Part shown: one piece after another, positions 9,207 through 17,846 of the stretch
Numbering within the stretch: the stretch's first letter is position 1
Layout of the letters: every line of letters starts with the position of its first letter
NCBI GenBank assembly: GCA_965116965.1
Contig: OZ220743.1
Coordinates: forward strand, 372,001-436,000
DNA: 64,000 bases
Direction: 5' to 3'
Origin: Aldehydirespirator sp965116965
GTDB lineage: Bacteria > Actinomycetota > Acidimicrobiia > Acidimicrobiales > Aldehydirespiratoraceae
Made by a program: the position numbers and the translations under genes
Notes under the pieces: model-generated
Seen by the model: the letters and a program-made list of their open reading frames with translations, nothing else
What the model was told of the DNA's origin: nothing
The model's database searches: none

Positions 9207-10331
9207 TCACACCCGTTCGATCTCAGGCGTGCCGAACAGGCCGTAGGGCCTCACCAGCAGGCCGATGATCATCACGATGTACGGCACGATCAGCGGGTAC
9301 CCGGCGCCGAGCCAGGAAGTGTTGGCCGCGGCGTACTGCCCGGCGTAGATCTCGGCCACGCCCACGATCAGACCGCCCAGCAGAGCCCCGGTGACCGAAT
9401 CCAGCCCACCCAGGATCACCGCGGGAAGGGCCCGGAAGGCGATGTTGGCCGTGCCCTGGTCGACAGAGACGGTCTGCCCCACCGGGGGCTGGGTGGCGAA
9501 GATGCCGCCGAGGGCGGCCAGGACCGCGCCCGCAGCCCAGGCGATGGCAAAGACGCGGCCCACGCTGATGCCTTGGGCCATGGCCGCCTCCTGGTCGAAG
9601 GCGACGGCCCGCATGGCGATCCCGAGCCGGGACCGGAAGAAGAAGTACACGGCCAAGAAGGCGGCGGCGGCCGTGATCATGGCCGCCACGAAGCTCCAGT
9701 TGATGAATGCGTCGCCCACTTTGAAGCCCTCCAGCTTCCAGGGCACGCCGATGGGGCGAAGCTCGATCTCGACCGCGTCGTTGTTGAAGATGCGGAACAT
9801 GATCTCCAGGCCGAGAGTGATCACAGCCACCGAGAAGAGCGGCTCGCCGATCATGGGCCTTATCGCCAGCCGCTCGACCACCAGTCCGACTGCCGCTGCG
9901 AACAAGAGGGCCACTACGACGCTGATCGACCAGTGCAACCACACCGGGCCGACCAGGCTGTCGAGGGGGTTGCTGATGCTGGTGAAGGGGATGTGGCCGT
10001 CTCGCTCGACCACACTCTGGCCCTCGGAGAACACGCTGCGCTTCTGCACCAGGAACGCCAGGAACAGCGCGCCGGTGGCCGCGAGGGCGCCCTGGGCGAA
10101 GTTGACGGTCTGGGTGGCCTTGAAGATGAGCACGAAACCCAGCGCGATCAAGGCATACACGGAGCCCAGCCCCAGCGACTTCATCAGCGTCTGGAAGAAC
10201 AGGGACGGATCGTTGGCCAGTTGCACCATGCCGAAGATCAGCGACGCGCCCAGCGCACCGATCAGGAAGCCCACCGGCGCGCCCCGACGCAAGTCGATCG
10301 TCGAGAGCCTCGCACCGACTGCGCCGGCCAT
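9207..10331 (-). CDS. livH: Branched-chain-type ABC transporter permease LivH, 374 aa
   Basis: This is the second membrane permease. Family motifs include GLGSVYALIALGFVLIFKATQTVNFAQGA and the late segment ILGGLDSVTGALLGGLIVGV. There is an insert of about 50 residues near residues 130-180 compared with a 290-aa LivH. The gene sits 37 bases downstream of the acyl-CoA ligase gene, consistent with one transcript. Confidence 0.92.
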   Translation of the reverse strand: MAGAVGARLSTIDLRRGAPVGFLIGALGASLIFGMVQLANDPSLFFQTLMKSLGLGSVYALIALGFVLIFKATQTVNFAQGALAATGALFLAFLVQKRSVFSEGQSVVERDGHIPFTSISNPLDSLVGPVWLHWSISVVVALLFAAAVGLVVERLAIRPMIGEPLFSVAVITLGLEIMFRIFNNDAVEIELRPIGVPWKLEGFKVGDAFINWSFVAAMITAAAAFLAVYFFFRSRLGIAMRAVAFDQEAAMAQGISVGRVFAIAWAAGAVLAALGGIFATQPPVGQTVSVDQGTANIAFRALPAVILGGLDSVTGALLGGLIVGVAEIYAGQYAAANTSWLGAGYPLIVPYIVMIIGLLVRPYGLFGTPEIERV

Positions 10332-10368
10332 CAGCAGTGTCCTCCGGCTCGGATGAGGGCGCGGTCCA

Positions 10369-12255
10369 TCAGTACATCGACTCCACGAGGTCGCGGAACA
10401 TGTCCTCCATGGCGCTGCGCTTGAGCTTCTGGGTGGCGGTCAGCTCCCCGTCCTCGTGGTCGAGCTCCTTGGGCAGCATCTTGAACTTCTTGATCTGCTC
10501 GACCCGGGCGAACTTCTTGTTGGTCTCGTCCACCACTCTGGAGACCAGTTCGATGACCTCGTCCTTCTCGGAGAGGTCCCGGTAGGTGGTGTAGGGGATG
10601 TTGTTGCGCTGGGCCCAGTCGCCCACCGTCTCCAGCTCTATGCCGATCAGCGCGGTCACGAACTTGCGGCCGTCGCCGATGACCATCGCCTCCTTCACGT
10701 AGGGCGACGTCTTGAGGCTGTTCTCGATCTCCGACGGCGAGATGTTCTTGCCCCCGGAGGTGATGATGATGTGCTTGATGCGGTCGACGATCTTGATGTG
10801 GGTCCCGTCCACCCACTCGCCCACGTCGCCGGTCATCAGCCAGCCGTCTTCGGTGAACGTCTCCGCGGTCTTGTCGGGCTTGTTCCAGTAGCCCGCGAAC
10901 ACGCCGGGATGCTTGGTCTGGATCTCGCCGGTCGTCTCGTCGATGCGCAAGCCGATGTCGGAGTAGGGCTCGCCCACCGTGCCCAGCTTCATCCGGCCCG
11001 CGAAATTGCAGGTGGCCACGGCCGAGTTCTCGGTCATGCCGTACAGTTCGTAGACCGGCACGCCGACGCCGATGAAGAACTCGAGGACTTCGGGCGCGAT
11101 GGCGGCCGCGCCCGAGCCGGCGTGGCGGCAGCGTCGCAGACCGATCCGCTCCTTCATCGCCCGGAACACCAGCGGCTGGCCCAGGGCATAGAGCAGCCGG
11201 CTGGTGAGCGTGTGGCTGCCGCCGTTGGCCACCTTCTGCCTGCCGATCACCTGCGCAAGGGCCATGGCGACCCGCAGGCAGACCCGCTTGAAGAAGGTCG
11301 CATCGTTGCCCTTGATGGTGACCAGGGCATGCAGGCGCTCCCAGATCCTGGGCACGGCGAAGAACAGCGTCGGCTGGATCTCACGCAGGTTCTCGGTGAC
11401 GGTCTCGATCGACTCGGCGAAGTTCAACGACGGGCCCGACCCGACGAGCGTCCAGGTGGAGAAGATCCGTTCAGCCACGTGGCACAGCGGCAGGTAGGTG
11501 ACGATCAGGTCCTTGGGATTGGGGCCGGTGCGGTCGGGGAAGCGGTCGGTCTCGTTGACGATCTTGTCGATGCAGTAGCTCGCGTTGGAGTTGGTCAGCA
11601 TGGCGCCCTTGGGCGGGCCGGTGGTCCCCGAGGTGTACACCAGCGTCATCACATCGGCGTCGGTGGCGGCTGCCATCCGCTCGGCCACCGCGCCGGGATG
11701 GGCCTCACGGTGACGGCGGCCCATCTCCAGGAAGGCGTCCCAGAACAGCAGCCGGGAGTCTTCGTAGTCTCCGAAGCCCCTCGGCTCGGTGTAGATGATG
11801 CGCCGGACGGAGGCGGCGGTGGAGGCCGGGACCTCTAGCACCTTGTCGGCCTGCTCCTGGTCCTCCGCAAAGAAGACCACCGGCGTGCAGTCGCCGATCA
11901 GGTACTCCACCTCAGCGGTCGGGTTCGTCGGGTAGAGGCCGACCGTCGTCCCCCGCACGGCCACCGTGGCCAGGTCGAGGATGACCCACTCGGGCCGGTC
12001 CTCGGAGTGGATCGTCACCCGATCACCGACCTCGACTCCCAGCTCCAGCAGACCGTGGGCCGCGGTCTCGATCAGGTCCCAGGTCTGGGCCCAGGTGTAC
12101 TCCTGCCAGATGCCGAAGTCCTTCTCCCGCATTGCGACCTGCTGGGGGCGGCGCCGGGCCCAGTCGCGGGCCAGCGATGCCACCGTGGTGGCGCCTTGCT
12201 CGCCGCCGGCGAGCATCGGCACGTCGGGGCTGGGTCGTTCTGAGGTGATGGTCAC
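10369..12255 (-). CDS. AMP-forming long-chain acyl-CoA synthetase, 628 aa
   Basis: This enzyme activates a carboxylic acid to its CoA thioester with ATP. The adenylate-forming signature is YTSGTTGPPKGAML near residue 210. Further motifs are YGMTENSA (A5), GWLMTGDVGEW (A7) and DRIKHIIITSGGKNISPSEIE (A8). The C-terminal catalytic Lys region is ATQKLKRSAMEDMF. Size and sequence fit the FadD15 / long-chain ligase branch. Its place directly upstream of livHM and downstream of an acyl-CoA dehydrogenase gene suggests that the imported acid is activated and then oxidised. The actual substrate cannot be read from the sequence. Confidence 0.9.
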   Translation of the reverse strand: MTITSERPSPDVPMLAGGEQGATTVASLARDWARRRPQQVAMREKDFGIWQEYTWAQTWDLIETAAHGLLELGVEVGDRVTIHSEDRPEWVILDLATVAVRGTTVGLYPTNPTAEVEYLIGDCTPVVFFAEDQEQADKVLEVPASTAASVRRIIYTEPRGFGDYEDSRLLFWDAFLEMGRRHREAHPGAVAERMAAATDADVMTLVYTSGTTGPPKGAMLTNSNASYCIDKIVNETDRFPDRTGPNPKDLIVTYLPLCHVAERIFSTWTLVGSGPSLNFAESIETVTENLREIQPTLFFAVPRIWERLHALVTIKGNDATFFKRVCLRVAMALAQVIGRQKVANGGSHTLTSRLLYALGQPLVFRAMKERIGLRRCRHAGSGAAAIAPEVLEFFIGVGVPVYELYGMTENSAVATCNFAGRMKLGTVGEPYSDIGLRIDETTGEIQTKHPGVFAGYWNKPDKTAETFTEDGWLMTGDVGEWVDGTHIKIVDRIKHIIITSGGKNISPSEIENSLKTSPYVKEAMVIGDGRKFVTALIGIELETVGDWAQRNNIPYTTYRDLSEKDEVIELVSRVVDETNKKFARVEQIKKFKMLPKELDHEDGELTATQKLKRSAMEDMFRDLVESMY

Positions 12256-12354
12256 GCGTCCGTCTCCTGTGAGCGTTCTCCCGCCCGGCGAACGCTACTT
12301 CAATTCCAGGCTGCGTGGACGGGCGAGAGTTGCTCGCGTCAAGACGGGGCAACT

Positions 12355-12465
12355 CCCGCTCCTGTTCGCTGCGCTTACGGGCCGCTCGGGCCACGGCCTC
12401 GCTCCGCGCCTCGCGAACATCATGACTCGTCGATGCCTACCCGCTCGGCCTCTCGCGGGTCAACT
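12355..12465 (+). repeat. Dispersed intergenic repeat, copy c (long form)
   Basis: The core is 12355-12392 (CCCGCTCCTGTTCGCTGCG, then TTACGGGCCGCTCGGGCC). It is followed by ACGGCCTCGC, a variable stretch, and GCTCGGCCTC near 12450. The last part overlaps the 3' end of the acyl-CoA dehydrogenase gene, so the extended element appears to encode that protein's last residues. Confidence 0.75.
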
Positions 12466-13759
12466 GCCGCTGCCGTGCCTCCTCGGCCGGATCACCGAGT
12501 CCTTCGTGGGCGGCCAACTCCGCCCGGGCCACCACGAACCAGTGCACCTCGTCGGGTCCGTCCGCCAAGCGAAGGGTTCGCTGGTTGGTGTACATCTGAG
12601 CCAGCGGCGTCCACTGCGACACGCCGGCGGCGCCGTGCATCTGGATGGCCTGGTCGATGATGTTGCAGACCCGTTCGGGGACCATGGCCTTCACCGCGCT
12701 CACCCAGATCCGGGCCTCGGCGTTGCCGAGGGCGTCCATGGCCTTGGCCGCCCGCAGCACCATGAGCCGCATGGCCTCGATCTCCACCCGGGCCCGGGCG
12801 ATGATCTCCATGTTGCCGCCGAGCTGGGCCAGCGGGCGCCCGAAGGCCTCGCGGCTCCGGCCACGGCGCACCATCAGGTCCAGGGCCTTCTCGGCCGCGC
12901 CGATGGAGCGCATGCAGTGGTGGATGCGGCCCGGTCCGAGCCGCAGCTGGGAGATCTCGAAGCCGCGGCCCTCGCCCAGCAGGATGTTCGACGCCGGCAC
13001 CCGCACATCGTCGAGGCGGATGTGCATGTGGCCGTGGGGCGCGTCGTCCTCGCCGAACACGTGCATCGGGCCGATCACCTCCATGCCCGGGGTGTCCATC
13101 GGCACCAGGATCTGGGACTGGCGGCGGTGCGGGGGGCCGTCGGGGCTCGTCTGCACCATGCAGATCATGATCTTGCAGCGCGGGTCCCCGGCCCCTGAGA
13201 TGAAGAACTTCTCGCCGTTGATGACCCATTCCTCGCCGTCGAGCACGGCCTGGGTGGCGATGTTCTTGGCGTCCGACGACGCCAGTGTGGGCTCGGTCAT
13301 CGCGTAGCAGGACCTGATCTCCCCGGCGAGCAGGGGCTCGAGCCACTGCTTCTTCTGCTCGGGCGTGCCCACCCTTTCGAGGACTTCCATGTTGCCCGTG
13401 TCGGGTGCACTGCAGTTGAGGCACTCCGGGGCTATGGGGTTCTTGCCGAGCTCGGCCGCTATGTAGGCGTAGTCGAGGTTGCTGAGGCCCTCGGTGCTGG
13501 CCGCGTCGGGCAGGAAGAAGTTCCACAGCCCGGCGTCCTTGGCCCGCGCCTTGATGCTGTCCAGCAGCTCGAGCTGGCCGGGGCCGTAGCCCCAGCGCTC
13601 GGCCCGGCGCTCGCCGAGCCTGAAGAACTCGGCGGTGACCGGCTCCACCTCTGTGGCCACGAAGTGGACCACCCGGTCATAGAGCGGCCGGGCCTGCGCC
13701 GACATCGCGAGGTCGAGCGCAGCAGGATCCACATTGCCGACCAATGCTGAGGGTGTCAT
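12437..13759 (-). CDS. Acyl-CoA dehydrogenase, 440 aa
   Basis: This flavoenzyme performs the first, alpha-beta dehydrogenation step of a beta-oxidation-type pathway. Family signatures are CYAMTEPTLASSDA (FAD and substrate binding), VINGEKFFISGAGDPRC, and the C-terminal QMHGAAGVSQWTPLAQMYTNQRTLRLADG. The sequence resembles the ACAD10/11-like branch (N-terminal Glu-rich segment, DGPDEVHW near the end). It is the first gene of the acyl-CoA ligase / Liv transporter block. Its C-terminal tail (LTRERPSG) lies in the long form of the dispersed repeat. Confidence 0.93.
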   Translation of the reverse strand: MTPSALVGNVDPAALDLAMSAQARPLYDRVVHFVATEVEPVTAEFFRLGERRAERWGYGPGQLELLDSIKARAKDAGLWNFFLPDAASTEGLSNLDYAYIAAELGKNPIAPECLNCSAPDTGNMEVLERVGTPEQKKQWLEPLLAGEIRSCYAMTEPTLASSDAKNIATQAVLDGEEWVINGEKFFISGAGDPRCKIMICMVQTSPDGPPHRRQSQILVPMDTPGMEVIGPMHVFGEDDAPHGHMHIRLDDVRVPASNILLGEGRGFEISQLRLGPGRIHHCMRSIGAAEKALDLMVRRGRSREAFGRPLAQLGGNMEIIARARVEIEAMRLMVLRAAKAMDALGNAEARIWVSAVKAMVPERVCNIIDQAIQMHGAAGVSQWTPLAQMYTNQRTLRLADGPDEVHWFVVARAELAAHEGLGDPAEEARQRQLTRERPSG

Positions 13760-13776
13760 GCGGCTGGCCTCTCATC

Positions 13777-13859
13777 CCCGCTCTTGTTCGCTGCGCTCAC
13801 GGGCCGCTCGGGCCGTGACCGCCGCTCCTGTTCGCTACGCTCACGGGCCGCTCGGGCCC
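13777..13859 (+). repeat. Dispersed intergenic repeat, tandem copies d1 and d2
   Basis: Two copies lie head to tail at 13777-13814 and 13822-13859, 45 bp apart. The second carries CTCCTGTTCGCTACG instead of CTCTTGTTCGCTGCG. They fill the space between the acyl-CoA dehydrogenase start and the small membrane-protein gene. Confidence 0.85.
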
Positions 13860-13889
13860 AGGGGCTTCGCAAGCTCGGCCGCCCGGTGT

Positions 13890-14099
13890 TCAGGACGACA
13901 GCAGTGATGCTACGGCCCATATGGCGGCCGCCGAACCGACGATGATGTAGAGAATGCTGCGGCCCAGCGGAGCGCGATCCAGATCATCCGGGTCCCGACG
14001 CTGCGGTCTCGGCCGCAGCAGGGCCGCGAGGTTGCCGGCGGCCATCGACGCGCCCAGGGCCAACACCAGCCACGCCAAGAGGTTCTGACCCAGGAACAC
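13890..14099 (-). CDS. Small two-helix membrane protein, 69 aa
   Basis: This is a hypothetical protein with two predicted membrane helices, at residues about 5-27 (LLAWLVLALGASMAAGNLAAL) and 48-67 (ILYIIVGSAAAIWAVASLL). A basic and acidic loop (RPRPQRRDPDDLDRAPLGR) joins them. I do not recognise the family. It sits between two tandem pairs of the dispersed repeat and is probably transcribed with, or downstream of, dnaB. Support comes from the clear membrane topology. Confidence 0.6.
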   Translation of the reverse strand: MFLGQNLLAWLVLALGASMAAGNLAALLRPRPQRRDPDDLDRAPLGRSILYIIVGSAAAIWAVASLLSS

Positions 14100-14119
14100 C
14101 GGCTCCGGCCTCAGACTTT

Positions 14120-14202
14120 CCCGCTCTTGTTCGCTGCGCTCACGGGCCGCTCGGGACGGGCCTCCCGCTCTTGTTCGCTGCGCTCACGGGCCGCTCGGGC
14201 CC
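14120..14202 (+). repeat. Dispersed intergenic repeat, tandem copies e1 and e2
   Basis: Two copies lie head to tail at 14120-14155 and 14164-14202, 44 bp apart. The second extends through GGGCCTCGC and ATCCGCTCAACCTC to the dnaB 3' end at 14260. Both have the GCTCACGGGCC middle. Confidence 0.85.
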
Positions 14203-14259
14203 CGGGCCTCGCTCCACGTCTTGCGAGGACTCGCACAACCACTGTCTATCCGCTCAACC

Positions 14260-15654
14260 TCAGATGCCCTGCCGGGCCGCGAAGTTGGCGAACGTGGTGA
14301 ACCGCGACAGGAAGGCCAGCGTGGTCGTCGCGGTCGGACCGTTGCGGTTCTTGGCCACGATCACCTCGGCCGTGCCCGCGGTGTCGGGGTTGTCGGGGTT
14401 GTAGACCTCGTCGCGGTAGATGAACATCACCACGTCGGCGTCCTGCTCGATGGCGCCGGATTCCCGCAGGTCGGCGAGGATGGGGCGCTTCTGCTGGCGC
14501 ATCTCGAGGTTGCGGGAGAGCTGTGACAGCGCCACGACCGGGCATTCGAGTTCGCGGGCGAGGATCTTCAGGCCACGGGAGATCTCGGCCACCTCGACCT
14601 GGCGGTTGTCGGCGCTCCGGCGACCGGTCATCAACTGCAGGTAGTCCACGACGACCATGGCGAGGTCGCCGACCTGGCTCTTGAGGCGGCGGGCGCGGGC
14701 TCTGATCTCCATCACCGTCACGTTCGGGTTGTCGTCGATCCAGATGGGAGCTTCCGCCAGCCGGCCGATGGCCGCGTTGATCCCGTTCCAGTCGTCGTCG
14801 TCGAGGCGACCGTCGCGCATCTTGGTGGAGTCGACCCGGGCCTCGGAGCAGAGCAGCCGCTGGGTCAGCTCCATATGGCCCATCTCCAGCGAGAAGACGA
14901 GCACCGGCCGATGCTCCCGTATGGCCGCATGCGCGGCCATCCCGAGCGCGAACGACGTCTTTCCCATGGACGGTCGGGCGCCGACCACGTACAGCGAGGA
15001 CGGCTGCAAGCCCGACAGCAGCTTGTCGAGGTCCTTGTAACCGGTGGCCGTGCCGGTGATGGTCCCGCCCCGTTCGTAGAGCTCCTCGAGCCTGTCCAGC
15101 GTGCCGTCGAGCAGTTCCGAGAGCTGGACCGTGTTGTCGCCCACCTGGCCCTGGGCCACCTGGTACATCCGATTCTCGGCCCAGTCCACTGCCTTGGTGA
15201 CGTCGTCGGGGCGGCCGTAGCCCAGCTCCGCGATCTCTCCGGCCACCTCGATGAGGCGGCGCAGCGTGTGGTTCTCCTGCACGATACGGGCATAGGAGGC
15301 CGCGTTGGAGGTGGCCGGGGTGTTCATCTGCAACGACAGCAGGCCGTCGAGGCCTCCGATGGCCTCCAGCGTGTCGTTGCGCTCGAGGATCTCGGCCACC
15401 GTCACCGCATCGGCCGGGTCGCCCGCGCTGTAGAGGCTGTGCACCGCCTCGAAGACCCGGGCGTGCGCGGGCCGGTAGAAGTGCTCCGCCGTCACCGTCT
15501 CCAGCACGTCGGCGATGGCGTCGCGCGACAGCAGCATGGCGCCCAGCAGGGACTCCTCGGCCACCAGGTTGTGGGGCGGAACGCGCACGTCACGCCGTTC
15601 CTGAACCGTGGCAGGACCCCCGTTGCGCCACTGCGCGCTGTCAGTGACGCTCAT
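14260..15654 (-). CDS. dnaB: Replicative DNA helicase DnaB, 464 aa
   Basis: This hexameric helicase unwinds DNA ahead of the replication fork. It shows the N-terminal primase-interacting domain (PHNLVAEESLLGAMLLS), Walker A GARPSMGKTSFALG, Walker B VVVDYLQLM and the C-terminal SQLSRNLEMRQQKRP region followed by IEQDADVVMFIYRDE. The length is normal and no intein is present. It follows the rpsF-ssb-rpsR-rplI operon, as in many bacteria. A probable loader, DciA, is encoded at 38248. Confidence 0.97.
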   Translation of the reverse strand: MSVTDSAQWRNGGPATVQERRDVRVPPHNLVAEESLLGAMLLSRDAIADVLETVTAEHFYRPAHARVFEAVHSLYSAGDPADAVTVAEILERNDTLEAIGGLDGLLSLQMNTPATSNAASYARIVQENHTLRRLIEVAGEIAELGYGRPDDVTKAVDWAENRMYQVAQGQVGDNTVQLSELLDGTLDRLEELYERGGTITGTATGYKDLDKLLSGLQPSSLYVVGARPSMGKTSFALGMAAHAAIREHRPVLVFSLEMGHMELTQRLLCSEARVDSTKMRDGRLDDDDWNGINAAIGRLAEAPIWIDDNPNVTVMEIRARARRLKSQVGDLAMVVVDYLQLMTGRRSADNRQVEVAEISRGLKILARELECPVVALSQLSRNLEMRQQKRPILADLRESGAIEQDADVVMFIYRDEVYNPDNPDTAGTAEVIVAKNRNGPTATTTLAFLSRFTTFANFAARQGI

Positions 15655-15827
15655 GTATTGACCCCATGACTACCAGCCCCTGCAGCCGTACCGCTGTGAC
15701 GCCACGACGGTACCGAGGCCCTGTGACGTCCTCCCGCTGACGCTGGGCATTGCCTTGGGGAATTCGCGCTGCTCCCGGTGGGTAAACCGGGGATTTCGTG
15801 CGGCCGCTGTTGAAGGCTGTGGGCGGC

Positions 15828-16280
15828 TCAGTCGGCCAGTGCGGTCACCTCGACGGTGACCGGTACCTCCACGTCGGCGTGGAGCCGGAACAGCACCGTG
15901 TGGGAGCCCGTCTCCCGGATGGGAGCCTCCAGGGCCACCGCCTTGCTGTCGACCACCGCACCCACCTGGGCCTCGACCGCGGCCGCGATGTCGGCCGGCC
16001 CCACCGAGCCGTAGAGGTGCCCGGACTCCGCGGCCCGGACCGACACCGTCAAGACGGCCGGAGCCAGCCTCACCGCGATCTCCTCAGCGTCGGCGCGGTC
16101 GGCCGCCCTGCGCATCGCGGCGCTGCGCCGCATGGCCCCGGCCTGCCGCTCCGCGCCGGGCGAGGACTTCAGGGCCAGGCCCTTGGGCACCAGATAGTTG
16201 CGTGCGTAGCCCGCAGCAACCTCGCAGACGTCTCCCTTGCGGCCCAGACCGTCCACGTCGGCGCGCAGCACCACCTTCAT
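15828..16280 (-). CDS. rplI: 50S ribosomal protein bL9, 150 aa
   Basis: The N-terminal domain matches bL9 (MKVVLRADVDGLGRKGDVCEVAAGYARNYLVPKGLAL in segments), followed by the linker helix and C-terminal domain. The ATG overlaps the rpsR stop (ATGA), so the two are translationally coupled. A 173-bp gap separates it from dnaB and holds no recognised feature. Confidence 0.97.
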   Translation of the reverse strand: MKVVLRADVDGLGRKGDVCEVAAGYARNYLVPKGLALKSSPGAERQAGAMRRSAAMRRAADRADAEEIAVRLAPAVLTVSVRAAESGHLYGSVGPADIAAAVEAQVGAVVDSKAVALEAPIRETGSHTVLFRLHADVEVPVTVEVTALAD

Positions 16281-16708
16281 GTCTGGTCCTCGTCCACGAC
16301 GGCGGCCATGACGTCGACTAGGTCCTCCTCGACCTCGACGGCATGGTCCATCTCGTCCGGCGACGCACCGGCGGGAGGAGGCGTCGAGGGACGCGGCACC
16401 GGACCGGCCGCCCGGGAACGGCCGTCGCGGTCCTTGTTCTGGCGCTGGGTCGTGACCCGGTTCGAGTAGGGAACCAGGGCCATCTCACGGGCCAGCTTGA
16501 TGGCGTCCGCGACGAGCTTCTGCTGCTGGGCGTTGTTGCCGGTGACGCGCCGGGCCCGGATCTTGGCCCGCTCCGACATGAACTTCCGCAGCAGCTTCTC
16601 GTTCTTCCAGTCGACATAGGTGATTCCCTCGGTGGTGAGGAAGCTCACCTTCTTCTTCGCTCGGCGGTTGTTGTCGCGGTTCTTGCCCCGCACCTTTGTC
16701 TTCGGCAC
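16277..16708 (-). CDS. rpsR: 30S ribosomal protein bS18 with acidic C-terminal extension, 143 aa
   Basis: Residues 1 to about 85 are bS18: YVDWKNEKLLRKFMSERAKI and RARRVTGNNAQQQKL are family signatures. The N-terminal cysteines found in many actinobacterial S18 proteins are missing, so this is the zinc-free type. After about residue 88 the protein continues for some 55 residues that are Pro-rich and then strongly acidic (MDHAVEVEEDLVDVMAAVVDEDQ). Typical S18 is 75-90 aa. The extension is in frame, ends exactly at the coupled rplI start, and is probably real. Confidence 0.93.
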   Translation of the reverse strand: MPKTKVRGKNRDNNRRAKKKVSFLTTEGITYVDWKNEKLLRKFMSERAKIRARRVTGNNAQQQKLVADAIKLAREMALVPYSNRVTTQRQNKDRDGRSRAAGPVPRPSTPPPAGASPDEMDHAVEVEEDLVDVMAAVVDEDQT

Positions 16709-16738
16709 TCGCCTCTCCTCTCCTGCCCGCTCGGCCCC

Positions 16739-17248
16739 TTAGAACGGCTCGTCGTCGGAAGCGGCACGACCGGCCGAACCGCCATTGGGACCGGCATGAC
16801 CGGCCGAATGGCCGTCGCCGCGGCTCGGCGCAGGCCTGGGACCGCTGTCGCTGCCGCCGCCGCGGAAGCCGCCGCCGCGGCCGTAGTCGCCGCCGGAGGA
16901 CCGCTCGTTCTTGGTGACCGCGGCGGTGGCCCACTTCAGGCTGGGGGCCACATCGTCGGCCAGGATCTCCACCTTCGAGCGGCGGTCGCCCCCGTCCGTC
17001 TCCCAGCTGCGCTGCTGAAGGGTGCCGTAAATCACCACCCGGGCACCCTTGCGAATGGACTCGGCGACATTCTCCGCGAGCTGACGGAAGCAGGTGACGT
17101 CGAAGAACGAGACTTCGTCCTCCTGGTCTTGCCGACGCCGATTCCAGGCCACGCCGAACGAGGCGATAGCCATGCCCGATTGGGCGAATCGCAGTTCAGG
17201 GTCGCGAGTGACGTTGCCCACGACGGTCACGGTGTTGTCGAATCCCAT
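16739..17248 (-). CDS. ssb: Single-stranded DNA-binding protein, 169 aa
   Basis: The OB fold occupies the first 110 residues (NTVTVVGNVTRDPELRF, YGTLQQRSWETDGG). A Gly-rich disordered linker follows (YGRGGGFRGGGSDSG) and then the acidic tip DDEPF, which recruits partner proteins. It lies between rpsF and rpsR in the classic rpsF-ssb-rpsR-rplI order. Confidence 0.96.
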   Translation of the reverse strand: MGFDNTVTVVGNVTRDPELRFAQSGMAIASFGVAWNRRRQDQEDEVSFFDVTCFRQLAENVAESIRKGARVVIYGTLQQRSWETDGGDRRSKVEILADDVAPSLKWATAAVTKNERSSGGDYGRGGGFRGGGSDSGPRPAPSRGDGHSAGHAGPNGGSAGRAASDDEPF

Positions 17249-17265
17249 TGAGGAACCTCCGGATC

Positions 17266-17610
17266 TCAGCCGGCGTCAGCCGGCGTGGCCTCCGTGAGCA
17301 GGCCGCGGCGCTCAGCCTCGGCCTCGGGAAGCCGGAACAGTTTGTGGCGGACGATGTCGTCCGCGAGCCGCAGCCGCCGTTCGGTGTCGGGAAGACCGGC
17401 CGTGTCGGTCACGATCTCCCAGACCACGTACGTGCCCTCGGTCTTGTGGTTGATCTTGTAGGCGAACTTTCGCCTACCCCAGTTGTCGGTGGACACGATC
17501 GTCCCGCCCTCGCCGGTGACGAGGTCGGCAACCTGGGCGATCACCGAGTCGGCGTCGGCCGTGCCGACGTCGGAGTCGATGATGATCATCAGTTCGTAGG
17601 CCCGCAGCAC
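17266..17610 (-). CDS. rpsF: 30S ribosomal protein bS6, 114 aa
   Basis: The bS6 sequence begins VLRAYELMIIIDSD, so the GTG at 17610 is the start. It follows a GGGAGG site by about ten bases. The open frame extends another 66 codons upstream but that part is unrelated to S6. DNWGRRKFAYKINHKTEGTY is the family core. It is the first gene of the rpsF-ssb-rpsR-rplI operon. The 236 bases between it and panB contain no recognised gene and should hold the operon promoter. Confidence 0.95.
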   Translation of the reverse strand: MLRAYELMIIIDSDVGTADADSVIAQVADLVTGEGGTIVSTDNWGRRKFAYKINHKTEGTYVVWEIVTDTAGLPDTERRLRLADDIVRHKLFRLPEAEAERRGLLTEATPADAG

Positions 17611-17846
17611 GGGGCAAGCACCTCCCTCTGGACCCGGCCGGGCCGGGGCCCCTCGCCGGGGCAGGGTTGGAGAATCCTGTGTTTGTCGAGAAGGGACCGG
17701 CTCCGACCAGAGGATCAGGGACCGGTCACATCGTCGCCGCGCAGGGTATCGGCGGCTCGGTCCATCCCAACCGGCCGATGTTCCATCCCCAGCCATCCAC
17801 AGAGCCATCCCCAGACGTCACCGTGGGTGCAGAATTGCAAGAGTCT

